From Archilochus colubris (taxonomy: Eukaryota > Chordata > Aves > Apodiformes > Trochilidae): a stretch of DNA of 64,000 nt. The DNA is taken from positions 14,337,001 to 14,401,000 of the forward strand of contig CM041089.1 of assembly GCA_023079485.1 (NCBI GenBank), given 5' to 3'. The notes beneath the pieces were generated by a model. It did not search any database. It was not told the DNA's origin and worked only from the letters and a program-made list of their open reading frames with translations. The position numbers were made by a program, and so were the translations under genes. This document shows positions 47,314 to 61,300 of the stretch, in pieces. Every line of letters begins with the position of its first letter. The first letter of the stretch is position 1.

Positions 47314-50300
47314 TAAAAAATGATAATAAAAAGTGAGCACTAATAAATAGTTAAATATAAAATATAAAATAATTAGTGAGTACTAATTCACATAAGTACA
47401 CATATTACATTAAATCAGCCCTCTTACACTGGCCCAGGGATCTTTGCCCACTTCACATGAAATTCTCTCAGAAAGGCTGAACAGCCTTCAGCTCTAGCAC
47501 TGACCCATTTGCTCCAGCAATGAACAAACTAAGATGTGTTGGCATTGGGGAATCTCACACTGACTTCATTATTTGCCATAAATTTCCAATATACTCGGGT
47601 GTTTAGTTCCACCAAATTTTTACTTGATAAAAAGGATTTATTAAGAAAAAAAAATCTGCTTTCTAGTTCATATGTAATACTAAAGGCAGTCTGGTACATC
47701 AAGATGCTTCAGTGGTGATCACTTCCCTGGTAAAGTAACTGTAGTCATTAAAACACTATACTTAGCTGCAGAAATCTCCTACAGATGCAGAAATCTGGCA
47801 GACTATCTCAGCAAGTCTGAGATATCATTTAATCCTTTTTTGATCAACATATTCAACATAGTTTAGTATTATTTGCTTTAAAATATCTGTTTGAAATTAA
47901 AAAAAATTGTGTACATAGTGAATCGAGCAAACTGGGGCTTGAGTCACATTCCAGTTCCCAGAGTACCACCATAGTGCTGAATTCTGACACCAATTTTTCA
48001 CTAGGAAAGGAAGATGAAGCTCAAACAATATATCTGCAAGTACCCTTCTACAAAACACATTAAAAACTGGCTGCCCTATCAATAAGCAAGGGTCTCAGGT
48101 CTGCTGAACAACTCCCTGATAAAATCCATCCCTGTAGCAAACCAAGATAAAACTGACAATGCCAACACCAGGTACCTGGAGCAACTCACTAAGAGCTGCT
48201 GGAATGGCAGGTCTGTAAGACCTGAAGGCCTGATCAAGTGACAACAAACCAATAAGCCATTAAAAAAAACATTTTTTCCTCCCTGGCATATCATAGTGCA
48301 GATGATTGCAGGATGCTAAGTTATGGATTCTCCAAAACCACCATAAAGGCAAAACAAACAGAATCCCAGTGCTTTGATTCTGCATGGGCTTGGTTCCAAC
48401 AAGAACTGTATTAATGAAATGCCTTTAATATTCACACAGACACTGCAATAATTTCCATGGGGACATCTCTTTTTTTTCAAGCATATTAAGCAGCTGGCTG
48501 ACTGCAAAACAAGCAGGATTGAGGGATATAGGGTTGAAGTCAGTTTTCCTGTGAGTTTTTGTGCTACTGCCTTCCAACAAGGTGCACATCTGAACTTGTA
48601 ATTCCCTTCAAGTTACAGTTTTCACAGAAGAGCTTTTTCATTTGTAGTGCCTACTTTCTGGTGAAGGTCATACCTGTGAGGATGTTTTCTCAGAGCATTA
48701 AGAGCACCCCCTTTCCTGTGCTGCAGAGACTGGGAGCTTTCTTATCAAACTTGGGGGGAACTGCCCAGCAGGGTCTCTGCAAGGGGAAAGCTGGAAGACA
48801 TCCAAGAGTGGTAAAAGTGTTCATGCTCACAGAGACCTTGTTTCCTCATGAAGCCAGGATGAAGATGCCACAAAGTAAACATATTTTAGCCCAGTAATCT
48901 TTTGATAAAGCCTCTAAGGCTACAGGAGTGTTCAAGTGATAGATAGGTAGAAAGTGGGAAACAAACAACAGGAGGAGATGAGTTAGAGAGAGCCTTCTAC
49001 ACAAGCACAGAATTAGTGCTCTGTACTCTTTCTGCTGTGTAATTTCTGAGTCTTAGCACTTCTCTCTCTGCCCTCTACTTCTCTTTAGTTACTCACCGTG
49101 AAATAAGTCTTTTAATTGCTATGTAACTAAAGTCATCTCTCTGGCAGATTGACTGGGAAGGCCAAGCTGGTGTCTGGGGACTACAAGCCCTTTGGTAACA
49201 GTTTTAATTCTGGTCAGAGTAGAGAAGTCAATAAATCATTCTCACAGAAGCTGTTACTGACCCTCAGCAAGCCCTGGGAGTACAGATTCAATCTCCATTC
49301 ATTAGGAAATAAAGACATGCTTTTTGGGGGGGGTTCCTTGGGTTTTTTTGTTGGTTTTTGTTTGGGATTTTTAAAAAAATGTTTCAGATACAGAACAAAG
49401 AAACAGAAGGGATTAAAAAAAAAGATCTAAGTTCAAGAAAGGCAGGGAGTGCAAAGCCCAGCCTAAACAACGATGTGAAGAAGAACATCTATAAAGTTCT
49501 GATGCTTGATGGACCTTGAACAGTCTCACCTGGAGCAAAGCTGCAGTGCCAGCACATCCAGACACTGACCCAACCCCCAGGAAGGCAGAACCAACCACCC
49601 AATCTTCTTGTGTTGTCCTCATGGCTTTTGTTATCTTGACAATATACTTGTTTCCATTGGTCAAATTATTTTTTTCTTTTTCCAGGTTTAGATTTTTTTT
49701 TTTCTTTAGAAAGTCTGAAATCAGTTTTCAGTTAATTAGGTATGTATTGTTTTAATGGAAATGTCCTAATTAATACTAGGTAAGGCATCTTCTTAGCAAG
49801 TGCAAATAAATACTAGTTCATCACATGATTTTTTTTCCCTCCCAGATCTCTCTCTGGTCTCTGGTGACAGTGGCTGCTACACCTCCAGCTTTATACCCAC
49901 ATTTACACTGTGGAACTTCACTGGCCTCTGGGAGACTCTATTTTCAAATCATGGAACATGTCATTTTCCAACTTTATTTTCTGTTCTTTAATGAGGTTTT
50001 AAAGTGGTGCTTTCCAACCAAACAGGAAGGATGTCTGGAAGCCCCCAGGTGTCAGAAAAACAGAAAATGAAGGACCACACAGTTTAACCCAAAGGCTGAA
50101 GGGAGTTTAACCCCGTCCTTTGAAGGTTAACACTTTCCCTTTTTTGCATTCAGAAGGCTGAAAATGTGGCCCAGGATCTGAGACTTTCTTTCCTACATAC
50201 ATGCTACACAATGCTCTTCAGGTGAAAAGGAGCAGTCAATAGACTGAAAACTTTAAGGAGAACACCACTTGCCAAGCAGCTGCCTTCCACAGCCTCCCTG

Positions 50301-53300
50301 GGCATACAGGCTGTGCCCATACAAAATGCTCCAGCACAGCTCATCTCTACTATCAAGTTGCAGATATTCTTGGTTTTGCAGCATGGATCAAACGTAGCTT
50401 CCATCTACAGGTTGGGCTGTGCAAGTTTCCAATGTCAAGCAGAGTATTCTCAAGATGCTGTCATCTCTACCCCATAATGACACAGCTCCTCCAGAAATCT
50501 CAGGTAGTAGTCAGGTTTGTCACACACAGGAACAGCAATGTATCCACTAATTCCATCCTCACACAGCATTTATTTTAGATAATTGGCTATAATCTTGCCT
50601 TTGACCAACATGAATTTTAGCACTGGAAACAGGAATAAGCTCTCTATTAACACAGATCCCAAAAGACCTTTGTATGATGTAAAGGGCAAAAAGAAAGGAA
50701 GATTCTAAGCACACAACAGTTACCTGCAAAGGCCAAATGAAGCAGCTGACAGCAGTTCTTGCTGTAATCCTACAATGTTTTACTTGAGAGAAAGAGAACT
50801 TCTCTGCTGTACTTGGCATATCTAAAAAAATTACAATGGTTTTTCCAAGTCACAGCAGAGGTAAAGAAAACAGCCCCCCCACCATGTGCTTTATTTTCAC
50901 TTCACCATCAACTAGAACAAAAGAAAATCAATAATAATCCTACACAAAAACATCAACCATTATAAAACATGTGGCTTACATACATCAAATCCTAATAAGT
51001 CTTCTTGAATGCTCAGTGGAAAAAGTAACTTCAGAAAACTTCTCCCAGAAGAGAAGTAAAAAATAAAAGAAAAAATGCCTAAGGAAGGGACAAAACTGAA
51101 TGATGTAATACGAGAAATTCTTCATCAATATTCCAGACTTGGCAGGCCAATCTTTTTATCCATTAGTTTGTCTATTTAACTTCAGCCTCCAAAGGGCCAT
51201 CTGCATTTTTGTCTCTGCTGGAATCAGTGGTGTGAAGGGACCAGTGCTTACTGATGCTCCTTTAAGCAATTTCCTTCCTTAGAGAAACACCCCAGGTTAA
51301 GCAGAAGTGATAACCTGGTTGGGTCTCAACTCCCTTCTGTAGGAAGCAGTTCAACAACTGCCTGGGGAAGCACAGCTCCCTGGTGCTGGAAATCCTCCAG
51401 AAAACTTCCATCCAGCTGGGAAGTCCTGCTGGTCTCCAGTCATTCACATGCACACAAGTCAGGTTCTCTTCCACGGTTCAGGTTAAAGAAATACATGGAG
51501 AGAAACCTGGAGTTCTCCACAAGAGCCATCAGTGATTCTGGTTTCCCACATCAGTAATAATTTGCCCATTGCCCACTACAACATAAATTTCAGCTGGCTT
51601 ACCTGAAGAAGGGATTTCTCTGTTATATGAAGGTAGATTCTGGCAGTATTTGTCCATGTTAAAGTCTGGTATTCTAGCCCAGGATCTAACTCAAGTGCTT
51701 ATCTATAATCTCCTCCAGATTTAGCTTCTACTGACCTCCAGTAAGCAAGCCAAGATATTAAAAAAGAGCTGCATCAATTTGAAAATCCCATTACCCCAGG
51801 AAAATTAAAAACCTACTCCTGCAATTACTAAGATTATTTACCAGGAGAGAGCAGACAAAATCTATTTTGGCTGTGATTTTAAAATTTGTGTTGTTGTCCT
51901 CTCTTCCATTCTTCAGTTCATTTGTTTGGCACATTTAGCAACTACTTCTGTGTAGCCAGAAACACCCTTTTTTTGGTAGTGTGTACCCTTTCCCAGGCAT
52001 CAGAATTTAATTTAATAATCAATCCTAATAACGTAAGTGAGACAGAAGAAATTTCAGCAAGAAAGACATAATGAAGAAAAAAAAAACAAACAACAAAACA
52101 AGAACTAAGTAGAGGCCTGAGAAATGTCTAGGTATTGTTGCTTATGTATCTTTTGAAAAGCCCTAGCATAAAATAAATTCCAACAGAAAAAAAAAAATTT
52201 AAAAATCAACTTCTAACATTGAACTGTCTCTAATCATGTTGTTTTCCTAATAAATTACAATGCAAATTCAAAGTATGTGCCCCTTGAATGCTCATCTGTT
52301 CTAATTTCCTTGATCCTGGCTACTGCCCATTACTCCAGGTTGCTTTTACAACACCCTTCTATTGAACTTTCTTTTCACTGCTGTCCCACAAGACCACAGA
52401 GCCTTCTCAAATCAATTTTTACTGTACCCAAATCAATTTCTGCAGCTCACCATGTCAGGGATCAGCCCTTTTTGAGACTAGAGGCAGTCATAAAACTGTC
52501 TAATATTTGCATTAAATTTCTTCTGTAGTTCACTGTCAGGTTAAACAGTAGATATACCACAGTTGTAAAAACAAGAGGGTAAGCTATAAACTTGCATTAC
52601 AGGCATTAAGGTGGACATTTGATTAAAAAAAGTTTCTTTCCATTGTGAAAACGAGATAGTCCCAATTTCTCAGCAAGATCCTGACATCTGAGCATAACTT
52701 TGCACAAAGCATGTGTCTATAAATTAGTTTTACATCACAGAAATAGGACTTGAAGCTTTGAAAATTGTATTTTAAGATAAAGAACAAAACCCACCAGATT
52801 CACCACAAGATCCCAAAGTCCAGAGGATTAACCAGTGCACCCAGGAAGACAATAATATTTCTGACACTTAAACAGGGAAAATGACAAAATTTATTTTAAA
52901 AAGAAGTGTAGAGAAACTCACCCAGTGCTGGGTCTCTGAGATCTCCCAGGATCTGTCCTGAGCATCTCAACACCTCACCCAGACCTCTGGCCTCCAAGCA
53001 GCAATTAGCAGGGACTCTTAGCCCCACTCTGACAATTCTCATCTCCCCAGTAAGAAGAGCAAATGATAATGATTTAGTTTCCCCACAAAAATAGAACTTC
53101 CTGAGCATCTACACTGTGAATGCTTGGTCCTGACTGCACTATTATTTGTTCTCTGTTTTTCTCAACAGAAGTTGTGTTTTTGCCATGTTTACTACCACAC
53201 TCTTAATGAATCAGAAAAGAAATAATTTGCCTGTTTCCTACAGCACTTAAGAGCCAGCAGTGCCTCCCCACTTTTTACCACCACCCAATATCCATTCCAG

Positions 53301-56300
53301 TGTCATTCCAATATCCAAATAAAACCCAAGCTACTTCATACTCATGAAGAGAAACTTTAATTACAGAGCAGCTTTGAATATTTCTCTACTATACACAGGC
53401 TTAATCTTCTTAAATGAGTTGCTCACTAATTATTTCATATGGACAAACCAGACCCTTCTTATTACTGTCATGTTATTTACAAAATAAATTGAGGGTCCAT
53501 AAGCAGAGCAAATAACTCCTGGTTTTAACTCAGGTTTTGATACTGTTCTTAAGTCACGTGCCTCAAACCAGCATTGAATTAAAACCACTTAGGAACAGAA
53601 CAGAAAAACACTTTGGAAAAACAGGAGAGAAAAAGGGATTGCATTTACCTGTTCCTATTGTTTGCTGTTCAGTGTTGTGCAAGCACAGAAGTTGTTCCTT
53701 TTCAAGAGCTCCAAAAACCTTTCCCCATTAAAAATAAACGAGCAGTTGCCTAACCCTGAGGGTTTTTTTCAGCTTTTTTATGTGTTTAGTAATATACCTG
53801 GATTTTCTGTATGTGTGTGCACTTCAGTATGCAAATATGTACACATCCATTTATACTTCTGCTCTTATCTACACAAAAGAGAGAGAAATAGGAAAAGAAT
53901 CACATGGATAAAAAATTCCTATTTTCTAGCACTAGGCTCTAATGCAATGAGAACTGAGCTTCTAAAAATGGCTGGGATGTTGTTGCTTGCAGAACAACAG
54001 ACCCAGAAACAAACTCTGACCAGAAGGGAGCCATTTTCTTTCCACTCCCACACCTAAAAAAAGCTTTTGCTTCTTGTCACAGGTGTCACCAAAATCCCCA
54101 GTTACCTTTGGGGAGGTTTTCCCCCTCTTTTTCAAAAGGTGCTGTTAGTGGCAGAGGATTCTGACTCAGAAGAGAAACAGAAGCAGCCTTTCCCAATTCT
54201 CATCTAAAGCTCAGCTGGAATCAGATTGTGGTGGGTTTTAATCCCATCACAGCACAACAACAAAACAGAGAGAATCCTGAGACTTGGACAAGCTCTGCAG
54301 GTGTAACTCTGGTGCTGTGTGAAACAGGTCTTAAAAGACATCTCTGAATTCCTTTCCAACAAATGCCCCATTTTAATGGTAAGAAAGACTGTATTACTCT
54401 ACCTCAAATCCATCAAAGCATAAAATTCCATTTCAAGTCAAATATAAGGCTACATTTCAGGGTGCTTTGTTACAGCCCCAGCAATGAGCACAACAACCAC
54501 TGCTTCCTAACTTTCATATCACCAGGAAGAGATCTATCACTAAGCAGCTTCTACTTCCCACTTCTCTAACTTCTCAGTTTGGGTGTAGTCTCAAAAAATG
54601 TTTAAATAACCACAAGAAATGTCTCAGTGTACAATACATAACCTTCCAATCACAGGGTCTTGTCTGGATAACCTAAGGCAGCACCTATTTGCTGATTAAT
54701 TTGATTAAAAATAAGAGCACTGCAGAGCACTAACCTGAACGGCAGCATTTCCTACAAACTAAGGTTACTCCCTCTTCCCTCTTCCAAATAATGTTGTTGA
54801 TTTACTTCAGAACTTCAAAATATTTACATGGAGTAAACTGGAGAACTCCAAAGTAAAATCCATTTACATTCTGTATTTGAAAGTTTAGAATGCAGCTCCT
54901 GAAGAGGAAAACCAGTACTGCTACTACTAGTATTACCTAGGATTATATCACTTCAAAGTTTCTAATTTGATGCTTCTCATAGAAGAATCATGCTGGAAGT
55001 TGATAATGTTCCTTTAAATGGGCAGATTTACAACTTAATTCCACGTATATACCCTGTAACGTACTTCAGAATAATTCTCTCTTTATTTTATAGCTCAGCT
55101 TGATTAAATACGTGAAAGACTCAAAAAGAGAGAGAAAATTGAATCAAGCTCTGTAGTATAAAAGGTATATAAAAAGTATATAGTAGGGCATTTTTTTCCT
55201 AACATAATGAGATCATACCATTAAGGCTCCACTGCGTGCAACTTACAACTCATTTTCTTGCTTGCTGGGATATTGTCCTTCACTCACACACACACACTCC
55301 ATTATGCATTATAGATAATGTATACAGGAGACTACATGGCAGAAATTGCAATAAGCATTTCACACAGATAATGGGATGGATATGTGATATAAGGGAGACT
55401 CATCCTGCAAGAAGAAATCCGTTTATCAGGCCCTCCACAGAATCCCAGCTTTATTTATGTAAAGTTTAAGCCCTGTTATCTGGAGGAGGAGGGAGTCACA
55501 GAGGAACATTCATTTGCTTTTGCAAGGCTGTGAAATGAACCATTACTCACACTCCCCACACCCATAAACTTTAGAGACTGAGAGCCTGGGCTCACTTCTG
55601 AAGTTTTACTCACAGTAGGAAAGATGTGGTTTTTGCCATTACTACATGGAGTTGTTAAGGTGCAGGGCAGAACTGGGAATGGCAGTGCAAATTTATTAAA
55701 CTATCATTTACATGAAGGAAAAGATATTCTACAATTGCAGATGCACAACCCTGCAGGAGTTCTCTTTACTGTCAGTTGTCCACAAATGCAAATCCAAGCT
55801 CTCCTGCTGAGCAATAAATAAAAAAATATCCTCTCTGGAACAATACACACTATTCAGCTTCTGCCATCATGGAAAAAGCTTAACCCAAATCAAACCATTT
55901 TTGATTTCCAGTCCCTCCACCGAATCGATTCAGATCTGGACCAGACTTCCAGTCTCACAAGCTCAGCTAAGACAAGAACCATTTAAAGATCAAACCTGCC
56001 TTTGTGCATGAGTTATTACCCAAGGAATGTTTTCCTGGCAATTCAGGATTCTGGGTTGGGTCTCTCTTCCATCACATTTTCATGTCCACTATATACTCTC
56101 AATTCTCCAGTCTGTAAATTTCAAAGAGATCTTCAGTACTGAAACGATTTGTGATGATGAAGGGAATCCACAAGTGAAGAAGAGAACCCTCAAGCTCTTA
56201 CTTGTTTGACCTGACCAGAGCAACTTCCCCAGAAGACAGCATGACACACACATTCCCACTTTTCACTGCTCTCACCAGGAATGTCCTGGTCACAAAGCTC

Positions 56301-58218
56301 CATAAAACCCCTTAAAACTTAGAGAAAAAAAAAAAAAAACTTAGAGAAAGAGTGTTTCTTAGACTCTGCATCTCTGTGTTTAACACCCAGGTTATCACCT
56401 TCAGGGTTGTTCTGACACATCCCAAACATCATGTCATCCAGTGTCCAAAACATGGGCACAGCTTCTACCTGCAACTTGGTCTTGTATTCACTGACAAGTT
56501 TTGCTACTGATAACACCACCATTAGTTTATAAAGATCTTTAATCAGCACTTACTCTCCATGGTTGATTATTTTTTTATATATATAAATGTTGCCAAGTAC
56601 AGACTAGTTGAAGAAAATTCCTCATGTCAGCAGTGCCCAGTGCCTGCCCTCAGCTCCATGACCAGGTTTTCAACTGAAACACATTAGCACAGTACACCCC
56701 AGCAATAAAAAAATTTAAAAATTAATTAAAAAGATAGACATTGTCAGCAATAGTACACTCATCTGTTACTAACTACTGAAACCTCCAAACCCTTTGCCAC
56801 TCCAAATTCTTCTTAAGAATTCAAAAGGACAGTAAAGACTGTAGCAGTAAAGGAAATGATCTCCAGAACAATTAGCTTCCTCACTAACAAAAAATTAAAA
56901 AGGAAAAAAAAAAAGAGAAAAAAAGGAAAATCAATCCTTCCATTGGTTTCTTGATTTTGGTGGGGGGTGTGGTGGCATTGAGAACCCTCAGGTGTCTCCA
57001 ACCAATTCACTTAAAGAGCAACAACCACAACAACACTCAGAAACAAATAAAAAAAAACCTCTCAACAGATCACTCCTGCTTCAAATGACATAGATCTCCA
57101 TTTACAAATTCTGACACAAACACAGGGAAAGAAGGATGCAGAGATGCAAAAATCAGGTACATATATAAACACAAGTTAAGGAGTCACACAAAGAACAAAT
57201 GAAAAACCTTGAAAAATCCACTGATCATACCACTCACAGGTACCTTTTCTTTTTGAAATAAGGAGATGCTGTAGTTCATGAAAAGAAATATTTTAAAAGC
57301 AAAGAAATTGCCTTAAAGTTGCATACTCCATGACTTTGAATGTCCCTACACCATAGCCTCTTAGTTCAGAAATCCTGAGCAGAAATACTTTCACAAAAGA
57401 GACAAACTGCAACCAATAAAACTTTTTTCTTTTTCTGGCATCCAGTTTGCTTCCCAGAAAGCCACATCCCTTCTGGTGGCACCAAACCAACAATTAGAGG
57501 TAGTTTAACTAAACCCCATGGGATTATTTTGATTGAAATCTAATTTTTCTTTTATTTTTATTATTTTATTTTTAATTAAATCTTAAGGATAGGTGGCATT
57601 GGAAATACAAGCTATAGTCACCAAGACTTTCAGAAATAGATGCTGATACTTTCCTTAAATTTTATCTTTATGTCTGGAATTCAGGCCCCAATTTACCTAA
57701 CTGCCCAAGGACACACTCTTCAAAAGCATATCAGCCCTCTACACAGTTTCTCCTTTCAAAATCTTCATCCTGGTTTTAAAATGACTTTGCCACCAATTCA
57801 TAAATGTGTAAACTCCAAAGCCTGTGTGTACCCTAAATCACCACTGGAGCTTTATTTTAAATAGTCAGTGTACTATGACAGAATGGTCTGCAAACATGAA
57901 GCCTTCAGGGAGGTCAGACTCTTGCATACACATTCTTCACCAGTTTCCAAACTGAAGACAATTCTGCTTTTTTCTCCTCCAAAACAGTACAAAGCTACTC
58001 GTATTCCATCTCACAGCAAGATGATCAAAATACAAGACTGGTGGAAAGAAGGCAGATGAATTAGCATGACCTTTCATAGCCTTTCTGTTTCTCTCTGCAT
58101 TTCCAAGCTCAGAGGCAATGGCATTCTGACCCCCCCTGAGCTGCAGGTGAAGCCAAAGTTACACCAGGGAGGGAACCACAAGCAGAGCCTGAAAGCCAAA
58201 ATGTGACTTGTCCCCAAA
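47314..58218. other. Unique sequence, no gene seen
   Basis: About 10.9 kb without a recognisable gene or interspersed repeat. Open frames do not exceed 131 codons (53662-54057) and none shows a domain. Simple sequence includes GGGGGGGG at 49325-49332, a T-run at 49694-49703, a short CA repeat at 55280-55297, TATA-like repeats at 55155-55187, a 16-A run at 56324-56339 and A-rich runs at 56899-56925. Decayed repeats may be present but could not be identified by eye. Confidence 0.45.
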
Positions 58219-58300
58219 GGGAAAAGGGAAAGGGGGAAAGGGAAAGGGGGAAAAGGGAAAGGGGGAAAAGGAAAGGGAAAAGGAGAGGGAAAGGAAGAAA
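58219..58300 (+). repeat. G-rich purine tract (GGGAAA-type), quadruplex-capable
   Basis: About 80 bases of pure purine on the plus strand, made of GGG to GGGGG runs separated by three or four A. More than six G-runs of three or more occur before about 58265, which satisfies the usual G-quadruplex pattern with A-only loops. The near mirror symmetry of GGGAAAGGG units also permits triplex (H-DNA) formation. It yields glycine/lysine-rich spurious open frames. Confidence 0.88.
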
Positions 58301-61300
58301 ATGTTTCAACCTTTCAGAAGCAAGCAGGTCTCTGTCAATAACCCCATGGACATATGGATCTTTTTATCTAAGGATGTCATTTTGGGGGGCAATATAATTT
58401 TTAATTTGCCCTGACTTGAATGCAGTTTACTGAAATTTACTGCAGAATTTATGAGCCCTGAGACTGAATCAATCCCAATAGCTTCTTAATAAACTTACAA
58501 ACAGAAGGCTTCCTTAAAGAGCCACGGGGAATGCTACTCAGCATAAAGAACACCATCAAAAGAGCTCCTATTTTCTGTAGTAGCTGCAGCATTGACTGGC
58601 TCCTCCAAACTAATCTGTAAATTCCACACAATCACCCATAGGATGGGCTGAGTCTGGATGAACAGAGGGGAGATTTCCTGCACACAAACACTGCTCCCTC
58701 CACCCTCTCCTTTCTCTTCACTACAAGGTAAGGGGAAAGCTCCGAGTTTGGGGTGTGAAATCACACCAGGATTACTCTGACTGTAAACAAAGAAAGACCT
58801 GATCAGTGATATGGGGGGGGCGGAAATCACTACAAAGGCACTGAGCATTTCTGATGCTGTGCCAGACCTGTGAAGAGGTCACCTTCTGTCACAACAGAAA
58901 GAAATTATGTCTCACAAATGTGCATCTCTCAGGAAACTGCTCCCTTGTGCTGCAGCACAGCACTACCAACAACCATCTCATTTCTGGAGAAAGATCAGTT
59001 TCTATGCATCACTCACATGATGTGGCCTCAGAGGCTATCCAAAAAAAGAAAACCCAGGACCAAAATTTCTACAGCTGACTCATAACTCAGCTTACACACC
59101 AATGTCTGTACCAACTTCTTGGTCTAAGTTCTGTTCATTTTAATTTTGCCTTTTCTCAAGTATTTCCTGTCTTTGGTTCTTTCTTAGATACAGTAAAATG
59201 CAAACCAAAATACTCCAGTACTGCAGCACAGAAGTAATTCCAAAAATCTTGTTAAAACCCTTCAATACTCCACAAAGGAAAGTATCAGGCCTTTCAAAGA
59301 CTACATAACACAGGGTGTGTTAAGCCATCTGTGAAATTTATTCACTACCATAGCAAAAACAAGACAACATCAGATTGCCAAAGCCTTTGTGTTTTTACAT
59401 ATCCTGAGTCTTCCAACACAAATAATTTCTTTGTTTTCCCATCACCACGAACTAAAACATTAAATACGACTTTTTTTTTTTTTGAGGCATCTCACCTTAT
59501 TTAATACTAAATACCAGACTTATTTAGTTAAAAATTAAAAATAAACATATTGATACTAAGCACCAAACACTTCTGGTGATTTCAAAAAATTAAAATATTA
59601 AAAACTGACTCTCTAGCTTAACTCATTTTAAAGCAAAGCAGGATACAGCAGTTGGCCTGCTTGGCAGCAACACTGCAGTACTACTGATTTCTTAAAGAGA
59701 AAGGAAAAATACCTGAAATAAATAGGTACTTAACATATTAATTGCTTACTAATAGATAGCTAATAAATAGATTAGATACCTAACAGATTAGATAACAATT
59801 TATCTTTAATAGACTATAGTTATGGTGGTGATGTATATTACAAAGGGATAAAGAATTTCAGGAGATTTAAAATATACCCAAAATTACATACAGCAGTTGC
59901 CTGAAATAGGAATTCCTGCTGTTTGGATAAACAGTTCTGGGGACACTTTTCATACCTACAGTTTTTAATAGGCTGCATTTCTTTTCAGGAATTAGACCTT
60001 TAAAGTAGGGTTATATTTTATAGCTATTGAAATACAACTTGTGTGGGGATTCACAAGCATTGTTCCAGGGTTGCTTTTAGAGAACTCAGTATCATTTCTG
60101 CCATCTTGATGGCAAGGCTTGACTAAAGAAGCATAAAAACCTGGACAAAATAGCAAAACACAGCCAAATCCTTCAGATCAGTACTTGGTCACAGAAAAGT
60201 TAGCTTTATTTGTATGAAATGCAATTACCAGAAACACACATGAAATCAGTTGTACTGGATAAATGCATCAGTTTTCAATTCAGTCACTCAAGCCTGAATG
60301 TGTGACTGACATAGAAATCTTACTTAGCACATGAATAGAAGACAGAGCCAGGGCTCCAGTTTTCACATTTCACTGAAGGAGATGCAAAGACATAAGAGCA
60401 GGAGGCATGTCCAGGCAGGGGAGGCTGTTTTAGGGTTCCTCTGTGTGATGTGCGTGAGGTTGAAAGGTTTCCAGGTACCCTGCTGCAACAGGAACAGATC
60501 CTGAGAGTCAAGGAGTTAATGCCAGGTCCCTGACACCCACAATAAAGAGACAATCCAGGCATTTTATTTCCCTGTACATCAGTCAGTACCCTGTAACACC
60601 TGGCAGCAACACACAAGTTGCTTTGCAGCTCCCTGCAGGATCTGCCATTCATTCAGACCTATTTCCCATTAACAACTGCAAAATGATCTTGAGTAACAGC
60701 ATCCTTTGCCTGAACATTTTAAGATTACTGAAGGAAAAGTGCACATGAGCACAGCAATGCCTGGCATGGCTGTTTAATATTAATCTGTCTTCTAATAATA
60801 CTTAAGTGGTGGGTAGGAACACCTGTGACCATATGGATTAAGATCATGACTTTTATACATGCTCTCCCTCAAGACACAGCAGCATCCATGGGTTCTGATT
60901 GTATATGTAGAAGAATTCAAAACCTCAGTTGGCTTTCTGTCTCAGAGAAAATCCTCAGTATAAAAAAAAAACCAAAAAAACCATCTTCCCTACCCTGTGC
61001 ATACATAGACCCAAACAAATCACTCCCAAACAAAATTTCCATGCCAGGCAGAGCTTACGGTCACAGAGCCTGATCTGATAATTGGGGTCTTCAGTAAACC
61101 AAGGAGAGTGATGCCCAATTTCACAGACCAGTCATGGAGAAATGAGAGAAATTTCACAGTTTTATTCTGAAAACTAGGAGCAAAGGGAGAGAGGTTTGGT
61201 GGGCTATTTGCTTTTTAAATTCACTCGTACACACAGTGCTTTTTTTTCTGCAGATGTTTTAAGGTGCAGCTGAAAGGAGCACAGAGTGAAACAACCTTGA

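Noticed and set aside
55280..55297. CA microsatellite as a notable repeat
   Set aside because: Only about eight dinucleotide units; ordinary in vertebrate DNA.
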